Below, piece by piece: positions 1 through 4,804 of a stretch of 6,145 bases of DNA. The translations under genes and the position numbers were made by a program. Where the stretch lies: assembly GCA_900552675.1 (NCBI GenBank), contig USAI01000104.1, positions 1 to 6,145 on the forward strand. The letters are read 5' to 3'. The notes under the pieces were generated by a model that saw only the letters and a list, made by a program, of their open reading frames with translations, searched no databases and was not told the DNA's origin. How positions within the stretch are numbered: position 1 is the stretch's first letter; each line of letters opens with the position of its first letter. Source of the DNA: an uncultured Prevotella sp. (GTDB lineage Bacteria > Bacteroidota > Bacteroidia > Bacteroidales > Bacteroidaceae).

Positions 1-1
1 A

Positions 2-52
2 CGGAGGCCACCGTCCTACTTGGATAATTCATGGAACATCGTGTTCAAGTAA
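2..52 (+). CDS. possible 3' end of a convergent plus-strand gene (partial)
   Basis: One plus-strand frame is open from the window edge to a TAA at 50-52 and encodes 16 residues, ending in DNSWNIVFK. The codons look like ordinary coding usage for this genome (AAC ATC GTG TTC AAG TAA). The position also fits: a gene ending here would converge on the minus-strand DUF2795 gene, with the hairpin at 103-143 between them. The stretch is too short to identify a family, and a second plus-strand frame is also open here, so this is a suggestion only. Confidence 0.35.
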   Translation, partial: RRPPSYLDNSWNIVFK

Positions 53-98
53 AACTTTATTGCATTCGGTTTGCACTGTCTTGGGCGATAATAGAACG

Positions 99-143
99 GA
101 AAAAGCGGTATAGGAATGTTGTTGTACAATTCCTATACCGCTT
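99..143 (-). terminator. intrinsic terminator after the DUF2795 gene
   Basis: The arms 103-117 (AAGCGGTATAGGAAT) and 129-143 (ATTCCTATACCGCTT) are perfectly complementary over 15 bp, with an 11-nt loop. Read on the minus strand, the stem runs into CTTTTTCC, a short U-tract, about 40 nt after the DUF2795 stop codon. On the plus strand the tail is only TTATATTC, so it may also stop a convergent plus-strand transcript, but less well. Confidence 0.8.
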
Positions 144-184
144 ATATTCATTGCTTTAAGCTGTTTGTGTAGCTATTTGAGCGA

Positions 185-406
185 TTAGTATTCGTCCTCG
201 TTGAAGAGGAAATCTTCTTTTGTGGGGTAGTCGGGCCAGATGTCTTCGATGCTCTCGTACACATCGCCTTCGTCTTCAATCTCCTGCAAGTTTTCCAAAA
301 CCTCTAAAGGCGCGCCCGAGCGCATCGCATAGTCGATAAGCTCATCTTTTGTTGCAGGCCACGGCGCATCTTCCAGCTTTGAGGCAAGTTCAAGTGTCCA
401 ATACAT
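185..406 (-). CDS. small acidic DUF2795 family protein
   Basis: This 73-residue protein matches the short DUF2795 proteins common in Bacteroidota. The recognisable core is TKDELIDYAMRSGAPLEVLENL (residues 19-40, split here as TKDELIDYAMRSG then APLEVLENL), followed by the YESIEDIWPDYP segment (residues 50-61). It is strongly acidic: 22 of 73 residues are Asp or Glu against 4 Lys or Arg. It has no signal peptide or membrane segment, so it should be a cytoplasmic soluble protein. The family has no established function as far as I know; the acidity would suit a protein-binding adaptor, but that is inference. The ATG at 404-406 is the natural start, since the family begins MYWTLELA. A 101-bp gap separates it from the upstream adenosyltransferase gene and holds a likely promoter, so it is probably transcribed at least partly on its own. 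A strong terminator follows it. Confidence 0.9.
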   Translation of the reverse strand: MYWTLELASKLEDAPWPATKDELIDYAMRSGAPLEVLENLQEIEDEGDVYESIEDIWPDYPTKEDFLFNEDEY

Positions 407-487
407 AATTGTTTTATTTTTTGTTTATTGTTTGCTATAGTAATGTTTTTAGCATCGCTATTTTAGGTCTCGACGCTTTTGTAGTTG

Positions 488-517
488 CAAAAATAGTAAT
501 TTTCTTCTTATCTGCAA
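488..517 (-). promoter_or_regulatory. putative Bacteroidota-type promoter for the DUF2795 gene
   Basis: On the minus strand, 495-488 reads TATTTTTG, an exact fit to the Bacteroidota -7 consensus TAnnTTTG. A GTTG at 517-514, separated by 18 nt, can serve as the -33 element. Transcription would begin near 480 and give a leader of roughly 75 nt before the ATG at 406. The -33 element lies inside the last codons of the adenosyltransferase gene. The same ten bases (TATTTTTGCA) occur upstream of the DUF3737 gene. Confidence 0.5.
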
Positions 518-1080
518 CTTTTATCCCATCTTTTTTCTTCTTGATGTGTAATAAAGTTTAATTTGCGGGCCAAAACAAAGAGATAGTCAGACAAACGGTT
601 CATGAAAGCCAGCACTTCTGGGTTTATGCTGCGCTCTTCGGCTACAGCTGCCACGGCTCGTTCAGCGCGTCGACACACGGTGCGGCACACATGACATTGC
701 GCTTCGGGCACACTGTTGCCTGGTATGACGAAGGTGTGCAAGGCGGGCAGGGAGTCGCTGAGGTTGTCGATGCGCTGTTCCATCTCGGTGGTGAGCTGTG
801 CGAAAGATATTTCGGAAGGATGATTGCTCATGAGGCACCATCCCACGGCAAAGAGGTGGCGCTGCAGGTGCTCAATGTAGGCTGCCTCAGGGGCAATGTC
901 GGTGTAGTTGAGGCTTGCTTTTATTGCGGTTTGGGTCATGAGGGCTTTTAGCAAGCCCAGGTGCGACGTCAGTTCGTCAATGTCGCCATAGGCGGCAATG
1001 GTGGGTGCTGTTTTTTTCACCCTGATGCCATCAAAGGTAGTGGTTTCGGCTTTGTCGCCGTGTCGGGTATAGATAGCCAT
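508..1080 (-). CDS. pduO: PduO-type ATP:cob(I)alamin adenosyltransferase
   Basis: The enzyme transfers the adenosyl group of ATP to cob(I)alamin, making adenosylcobalamin in the cytoplasm for enzymes such as methylmalonyl-CoA mutase. The 190-residue length is normal for the family. The visible motifs are the N-terminal ATP-binding YTRHGD (residues 4-9), YGDIDELTSHLG (31-42), FVIPG (117-121), the signature RTVCRRAER (133-141), and NRLSDYLFVLAR (161-172). R133, R137, R138 and E140 align with the active-site residues of human MMAB (R186, R190, R191, E193). The frame is open up to 1158, but those 26 extra residues are low-complexity and overlap the upstream gene, so I start at MAIYTRHGD, ATG at 1078-1080. 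It lies 22 bp after the methyltransferase-like gene as the last member of the operon. No B12-dependent enzyme and no cobalamin riboswitch is visible nearby. The usual Gly after GDK is Ala here. Confidence 0.94.
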   Translation of the reverse strand: MAIYTRHGDKAETTTFDGIRVKKTAPTIAAYGDIDELTSHLGLLKALMTQTAIKASLNYTDIAPEAAYIEHLQRHLFAVGWCLMSNHPSEISFAQLTTEMEQRIDNLSDSLPALHTFVIPGNSVPEAQCHVCRTVCRRAERAVAAVAEERSINPEVLAFMNRLSDYLFVLARKLNFITHQEEKRWDKSCR

Positions 1081-1102
1081 GTGAGAAAGAGAGAAAGTAG
1101 AG

Positions 1103-1729
1103 TTAGAAGTTGACGATATAGTTTTGCTTATATCGCTTATCAAAGAACACGATGCCACAATAGTAAAGGTCGAAGGTGATGCCTGTGCGCTTATCGTTCA
1201 ACAACTTTTGCCAGAGGGCTTTAGCTGCTGCGTCGTGGCCTATGCCTTCTATTACGAGCAGGGTTCGTATGTTGTCGTCGTCGGGCGAGAGGTTCTTGTC
1301 CCATGTTGATACAAACTGTTCAACAAAGGCTTGGCGCTCGTGTTCTGTGGCCGACAGCGCCGCTACGCCCACCGCTGCCTTTACGTTGGTGGGTTGTGGT
1401 ACCACGGGCTGGCCTGTTGACGATGTGTGAATGAGGGTGTGATGGCATCCGCACATAATGTGTTGGCGTTCGGCCTTGGGTAGGGTGCCACACCATCCCC
1501 ATTGTTCGGCCTGGGCATAGTTGGCCAATCGAAAATAGAGACGACATAGCTTTAGGCGTAGCCCTTTGAGGCAGGGCCACGCTTTCAGCATGTCGATATA
1601 AGCATAATAAGCGTAATGCTCGCTTATGACGTAGCGTATGAACGCATAAGCCGAAGGCGACTGCACACCGAAGCCGCGGCAGTGATTTATTCGGCTGAGC
1701 CATACAGCCAGCATCTTTAGGTTTATCAT
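1103..1729 (-). CDS. Bacteroidota conserved protein, apparently a reduced SAM-methyltransferase-like protein
   Basis: I know no function for this 208-residue protein. Its two ends resemble a class I SAM-dependent methyltransferase family that is widespread in Bacteroidota. At the N-terminus there is RGFGVQSPSAYAFIRYVI (residues 18-35), like the family's 'HGVHSPFVYDF' segment, then RLYFRLANY (63-71). At the C-terminus there is ITFDLYYCGIVFFDKRYKQ (184-202), ending in NYIVNF. LLVIEGI (157-163) looks like the core strand before it. In true methyltransferases RLxFRLVNY is followed by a glycine-rich SAM-binding segment of the ELGTSLG kind. Residues 72-90 here contain nothing like it, and the protein is shorter than the catalytic relatives I recall. 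It is therefore probably non-catalytic, a binding protein or a degenerate descendant; that is inference from remembered family patterns. There is no signal peptide. It sits 31 bp after cutC. A second in-frame ATG (residue 6) is a possible alternative start. Confidence 0.8.
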   Translation of the reverse strand: MINLKMLAVWLSRINHCRGFGVQSPSAYAFIRYVISEHYAYYAYIDMLKAWPCLKGLRLKLCRLYFRLANYAQAEQWGWCGTLPKAERQHIMCGCHHTLIHTSSTGQPVVPQPTNVKAAVGVAALSATEHERQAFVEQFVSTWDKNLSPDDDNIRTLLVIEGIGHDAAAKALWQKLLNDKRTGITFDLYYCGIVFFDKRYKQNYIVNF

Positions 1730-1760
1730 TTTTGTTCGTTACAGGTTTTGTTTACTGATG

Positions 1761-2519
1761 TTACACGCCTTTCAGGCATGCCTCAATGGTGTGGGCTACG
1801 CGCTGAGAAGATGTTATGTTCAGCGTATCTTCGTCAGCATCTTTGGCGCCCATATACACGTTGGGGTTGCTAAACTGCATTTGGCTCTTCACCGCTGTGC
1901 GTGCCGAGAAGTGAAACTCGTGTATGTTGGTGGCTTGCGCTATGGTAGCAATGTTTTGCTCGTTTACGCCACAGCCCGCCAAGATAATGATGCGGCCCTT
2001 GGCTTGCTTGTGCAGCTCTTTCAGTAGGGGTGTGCCCTCAAGGGCGGTGGGTTGCTGACCCGAGGTGAGGATGCGGTTGAACCCCTGGCTGATAAGCTCT
2101 TCGAGCGCTTGGTGGGGATGAGCGCAGCGGTCGAAGGCGCGATGAAAGGTTACCGACATGCCCTTGGCGTGCTGCATGAGCATGGCGTTGGCCTCGGTGT
2201 CGAGGCTGCCGTCGGGGCGTAGGCATCCAAACACTACACCATCGGCACCCAACTCACGTGCCATATCGATGTCGGCTGCCATACGTTCCAGCTCGAGGGG
2301 CGAATAGAGAAAGTCGCCACCGCGCGGACGTATGATAACATGCAGGCGTGTGGTGGTGAGCACACGTCGTGCTATCTTTATCTCGCCATACGATGGGGTG
2401 GTGCCACCTTCGGGTATGCCGGCACACAGTTCTACACGGTCGGCACCGCCTTCTTGTGCTGCGATGCAACTTTCTACACCATTGGCGCAGATCTCAAATT
2501 TATAATCGTTTCTTGTCAT
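1761..2519 (-). CDS. cutC: CutC family TIM-barrel protein (PF03932)
   Basis: This 252-residue protein is a full-length CutC, a cytoplasmic TIM-barrel family. The matching segments, in order, are FEICANGVESCIAAQEGGAD (8-27) followed by RVELC (28-32), EGGTTPSYG (37-45), the strand VIIRPRGGDFLYS (61-73), GADGVVFGCLRPDGSLD (91-107), VTFHRAFD (123-130), RILTSGQ (149-155), ILAGCGVN (179-186) and EFHFSAR (201-207). CutC is traditionally named a copper homeostasis protein. In E. coli the copper phenotype was later traced to MicL, a small RNA made from the 3' end of the gene, so the protein's own activity is not established and I would not infer copper handling here. The gene starts only 3 bp after the stop of the PatB-like lyase, which suggests translational coupling, and lies 31 bp before the methyltransferase-like gene. 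No truncation or missing motif is seen. Confidence 0.96.
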   Translation of the reverse strand: MTRNDYKFEICANGVESCIAAQEGGADRVELCAGIPEGGTTPSYGEIKIARRVLTTTRLHVIIRPRGGDFLYSPLELERMAADIDMARELGADGVVFGCLRPDGSLDTEANAMLMQHAKGMSVTFHRAFDRCAHPHQALEELISQGFNRILTSGQQPTALEGTPLLKELHKQAKGRIIILAGCGVNEQNIATIAQATNIHEFHFSARTAVKSQMQFSNPNVYMGAKDADEDTLNITSSQRVAHTIEACLKGV

Positions 2520-2522
2520 TTG

Positions 2523-3701
2523 TTATAGCGTTGATAGTTTGTTTATTTCTTGTTGTATACGTGTTAGGGCCTGCATTAGTCGAGCCTTGGGGCAAGCAAT
2601 GTTGATGCGGATGAAGTGTTTGCCTGCCTCGCGTCCGTACATGGTGCCACTGTTTACCATCACCTTGGCTTCGTGCAGAAGGCGGTCGGTTAGCGTGTCG
2701 GCATCGAGGCCCGTTGTGCTGATGTCTACCCACACAAGGTATGTGCCCTCGAGCTTGGTTACGGGCAATTGTGGCAAGTGCTCAGCAAAGAAGCTTTGCA
2801 GCGCTTCGTAGTTGGCATAGAGGTATGCCTTTAGCGCTTCGAGCCATGCTTCGCCCTCGTTGTAGGCCGCTTGTAGGGCAATGACGCCGAAGGGGTTTAC
2901 GTCGCACACCTCGTTAATGTTGATGGCGCGGTTGATGCGTCGGCGTATGGCGGCATCGTTGCTGATGATGTTGGCTATTTGCAGCCCTGCGGTGTTGAAC
3001 GACTTTGAGGGCGAATTGAGCGTTACCGAATTGTTGAGGCACGCCTCGTTCACGCTGGCAAAGGGTGTGTAGGTGTAGCCTGGCATGGTGAGCTCGCAGT
3101 GTATCTCATCGCTCACCACGCGCACGTTGTGGCGCAGGCACAGGTCGTTTATGTGGCGCAGCTCGTCGGGTGTCCACACGCGGCCCGCGGGGTTGTGTGG
3201 GTTGCAGAGGATGAACAGCTTTACGGCGGGGTCGGATAGTTTCTGTTCAAGGTCGACGAAGTTGATGACATAGGTGTTGGCCGAGCGCTGCAAGGGGCTT
3301 TCAACAATCTCGCAACCGTTGTTGCGGATGGATGAGAAGAAGCAGTTGTATACAGGTGTTTGCACCAGCACCTTGTCGCCTGGCTGCGTGAGGGCCTTGA
3401 TGGTGGCCGAGAGGGCTGGCACCACGCCCGACGTATATTCAATCCAGCTGCGGTCGATGCGCCAATGGTGTCGGCGCTGGAACCAACTGATTACGGCCTC
3501 GTAATAGCTCTCTGGCACGAAGGTGTAGCCAAAGATGCCGTGTGCCACACGCTCTTGCAGCGCCTTGATGATGCAAGGTGCTGTTTCAAAGTCCATATCG
3601 GCCACCCATACGGGTATCACGTCGGGGGCATCGGTTTCGTCCCATTTATACGAGTTGGTGCCGCGTCGCTGCGTTAGTTTATCAAAATTATATTGTGTCA
3701 T
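2523..3701 (-). CDS. patB: MalY/PatB family PLP-dependent C-S lyase (cystathionine beta-lyase type)
   Basis: This is a 392-residue fold-type I PLP enzyme of the MalY/PatB subgroup, marked by VIPVWVADMDFETAP (residues 28-42) and the GIFGYT segment (55-60). Family members cleave the C-S bond of cystathionine or cysteine conjugates, releasing a thiol, pyruvate and ammonia, and so can feed methionine synthesis. Some are annotated simply as aminotransferases. PLP-site residues are visible: N170 in CNPHNPAGRVW, D198 in VVSDEIHCEL, the Schiff-base lysine K233 in SPSKSFNTAGL, and R365 in HFIRINIACP for the substrate carboxylate. Length and motif order are complete and there is no signal peptide, so it should be an active cytoplasmic enzyme. 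Its substrate cannot be read from the sequence, and patB is used as a family label. The start lies 11 bp after the DUF3737 stop, and its own stop is 3 bp before cutC. Confidence 0.94.
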   Translation of the reverse strand: MTQYNFDKLTQRRGTNSYKWDETDAPDVIPVWVADMDFETAPCIIKALQERVAHGIFGYTFVPESYYEAVISWFQRRHHWRIDRSWIEYTSGVVPALSATIKALTQPGDKVLVQTPVYNCFFSSIRNNGCEIVESPLQRSANTYVINFVDLEQKLSDPAVKLFILCNPHNPAGRVWTPDELRHINDLCLRHNVRVVSDEIHCELTMPGYTYTPFASVNEACLNNSVTLNSPSKSFNTAGLQIANIISNDAAIRRRINRAININEVCDVNPFGVIALQAAYNEGEAWLEALKAYLYANYEALQSFFAEHLPQLPVTKLEGTYLVWVDISTTGLDADTLTDRLLHEAKVMVNSGTMYGREAGKHFIRINIACPKARLMQALTRIQQEINKLSTL

Positions 3702-3712
3702 AACGTGCTATT

Positions 3713-4558
3713 TTAGCTTCTTGTTTCAATCTTGCAGTCGGCAGGAGGCAGCACATTGTCGTTAAGGGTTATTGAACCTATACTATCGGCCACGATATGT
3801 CCGCTTGTGGGGTTCTTGATGTTTTCGATGTGCCCGCGAATGGTGGCTTGCACAGTGCTATATTCGAACGCGCGGTCGCAGGCGGGGTCGAAGGTGCAGT
3901 CTTCAAGCACCAAGTTCTCGGCATAGCATAGTGGCTGTTCGCCCGCAATGTGGCAACGCACGAGACGCAGGTTTTTTGAGTGCCAACCCAGATATTCGCC
4001 ATCGAGCACCGAGTCGTAAACGGTGATGTCTTCGGTCTCCCAGAACGAGTCTTTGGTCGTAATCTTTGCGTTGCGTATAACGGCGTGCTTCACATATTGG
4101 AACACATATTTTGAGTCGCTCACCAGCCCGTCAATCTCTATGTTGCGGCAGCCCATGAAGGGGTAGGTGCCATCGTGTAGGGTTACGTTTTTTAGCTTCA
4201 GGTTCTCTACGTTCCAGAAGGTTTCGTCGGCATCGTTAATGGTGACGTTCTCAAGCTCTACGTTCTTCATCTCGCGGAAAAACTTGGGGCCGTCAATCAC
4301 GCAGTTGCGCATCGTCATGTTGTACGAATACCAGATGGCCGAGCGCGACTCGGGGGCAAAGTAGCAGTTGGTTATCACGCTGCCATCAACGTGCCACCAG
4401 GGGTATTTGCCATAAAACTTGCAGCCATCGGCCTCAAGGTTGGTACACTCTTTGATGGCCGACTCTCCGTCGCTGATGGTGATGTTCTCCATCCTTAGGT
4501 TGTGCGACTCGAACAGCGGACGTTCGCCGCCAAATGTCATATCCTTAATTGTCTTCAT
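3713..4558 (-). CDS. DUF3737 family protein, right-handed beta-helix
   Basis: This 281-residue protein is a full-length DUF3737 member. The hallmarks are FGGERPLFESHNLRMENITI (residues 9-28), DGESAIKE (30-37), KYPWWHVDG (51-59), SAIWYS (73-78), TKDSFWETEDITVYDSVLDG (168-187), EYLGWHSKNLRLV (188-200), QPLCYAENLVLEDC (208-221) and FEYSTVQATIRGHI (231-244). Most of it is short strands of about 20 residues of the form 'NLxLxNVxI', the pattern of a right-handed parallel beta-helix such as those of pectate-lyase-like proteins. Conserved Trp, His and Asp residues face repeated positions (W54, W55, H56, D58; W192, H193), which could form a binding groove. There is no signal peptide, so it is probably cytoplasmic. 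The family has no known activity. It is the first gene of the operon and sits 11 bp before the PatB-like lyase, which suggests a joint role. M7 (MTFGGERP) is an alternative start. Confidence 0.93.
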   Translation of the reverse strand: MKTIKDMTFGGERPLFESHNLRMENITISDGESAIKECTNLEADGCKFYGKYPWWHVDGSVITNCYFAPESRSAIWYSYNMTMRNCVIDGPKFFREMKNVELENVTINDADETFWNVENLKLKNVTLHDGTYPFMGCRNIEIDGLVSDSKYVFQYVKHAVIRNAKITTKDSFWETEDITVYDSVLDGEYLGWHSKNLRLVRCHIAGEQPLCYAENLVLEDCTFDPACDRAFEYSTVQATIRGHIENIKNPTSGHIVADSIGSITLNDNVLPPADCKIETRS

Positions 4559-4567
4559 GCTTTTTAA

Positions 4568-4616
4568 GTAATCTTGTTGCTTGCTGTAATCTTATTGTTT
4601 TGTAATAATCTTGTTG
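4568..4616 (-). repeat. three imperfect 12-bp direct repeats in the leader of the DUF3737 gene
   Basis: On the plus strand the copies read GTAATCTTGTTG (4568-4579), GTAATCTTATTG (4586-4597) and ATAATCTTGTTG (4605-4616), starting 18 and 19 bp apart. On the transcribed strand they read CAACAAGATTAT, CAATAAGATTAC and CAACAAGATTAC. They fill most of the space between the predicted transcription start and the ATG at 4558, so they would lie in the untranslated leader. They could be an operator or RNA-level site, or the remains of a local duplication. Confidence 0.65.
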
Positions 4617-4620
4617 TTTC

Positions 4621-4630
4621 TGCAAAAATA
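4621..4630 (-). promoter_or_regulatory. putative -7 promoter element for the five-gene operon
   Basis: The minus strand reads TATTTTTG across 4630-4623, an exact fit to the Bacteroidota -7 consensus TAnnTTTG, followed by CA as upstream of the DUF2795 gene. No good TTTG or TTG is seen at the expected -33 position (about 4649-4656), which lowers confidence. Transcription would start near 4615, about 57 nt before the DUF3737 ATG. The region up to 4798 holds no other gene. Confidence 0.4.
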
Positions 4631-4698
4631 CAAAAAACAATTCAATATCTATGTGCCTTTATTTCGGATAATTATACCTTATTTTTAATTTTGTGTTA

Positions 4699-4756
4699 GC
4701 GTTATAAAAGTAATAACCGTCGCTGTACTCGAAAATGTCGAGCGCAGCGACGGTTA
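4699..4756 (-). terminator. long two-part hairpin terminator after the LRR gene
   Basis: Arms 4714-4725 (TAACCGTCGCTG) and 4745-4756 (CAGCGACGGTTA) pair perfectly over 12 bp. Inside them, CTCGA (4728-4732) pairs with TCGAG (4738-4742) around a 5-nt loop, with a 2x2 internal loop between the two stems. On the minus strand the hairpin is followed by ATTACTTTTATAAC, a broken U-rich tail. It lies about 42 nt after the LRR gene's stop and before the next operon's promoter, the right place and orientation for an intrinsic terminator of that gene. Confidence 0.7.
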
Positions 4757-4765
4757 CTGAAACCT

Positions 4766-4804
4766 ATTCTATCCTTTTTTATTCTATTCTATTCTATTTT
4801 ATTC
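4766..4804. repeat. TATTC pentanucleotide microsatellite at the LRR gene stop
   Basis: The stretch holds three perfect ATTCT units (4781-4795), flanked by the related ATTTTATTC (4796-4804) and CTATTCTATC (4764-4773). On the transcribed strand it starts immediately after the stop codon: GAA TAA, then AATAG units. Change in copy number by slippage would alter only the untranslated 3' region, because the TAA precedes the perfect units. Confidence 0.6.

Noticed and set aside
34..46. GAACA-TCG-TGTTC inverted repeat
   Set aside because: It is a 5-bp stem lying within a possible coding tail, with no U-tract and no second copy nearby.
449..459. TAGC-ATC-GCTA inverted repeat between the adenosyltransferase and DUF2795 genes
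   Set aside because: The 4-bp stem is too short to be a convincing terminator or operator.
691..951. Plus-strand ORF of 86 residues inside the adenosyltransferase gene
   Set aside because: It is antisense to a gene with clear family motifs and has no recognisable domain.
1081..1158. 26-residue N-terminal extension of the adenosyltransferase frame
   Set aside because: The extension is Ser/Thr-rich with no family match, overlaps the end of the upstream gene, and precedes the ATG that begins the conserved MAIYTRHGD.
1320..1703. Minus-strand 127-residue ORF overlapping the methyltransferase-like gene
   Set aside because: It has Arg/His/Pro-rich, out-of-frame composition and no family match; the 208-residue frame carries the conserved segments.
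3360..3677. Plus-strand ORF of 105 residues inside the PatB-like gene
   Set aside because: It is antisense to conserved PLP-enzyme sequence; the open frame follows from the codon bias of the real gene.
4559..4620. Possible cobalamin or other riboswitch in the operon leader
   Set aside because: The leader is short and AT-rich, with no B12-box-like sequence or stable multi-stem fold; the gap before the adenosyltransferase gene is only 22 bp.
4686..4693. TAATTTTG on the plus strand, matching the Bacteroidota -7 consensus
   Set aside because: No -33 element lies at the right distance and there is no plus-strand gene downstream; the region is simply AT-rich.
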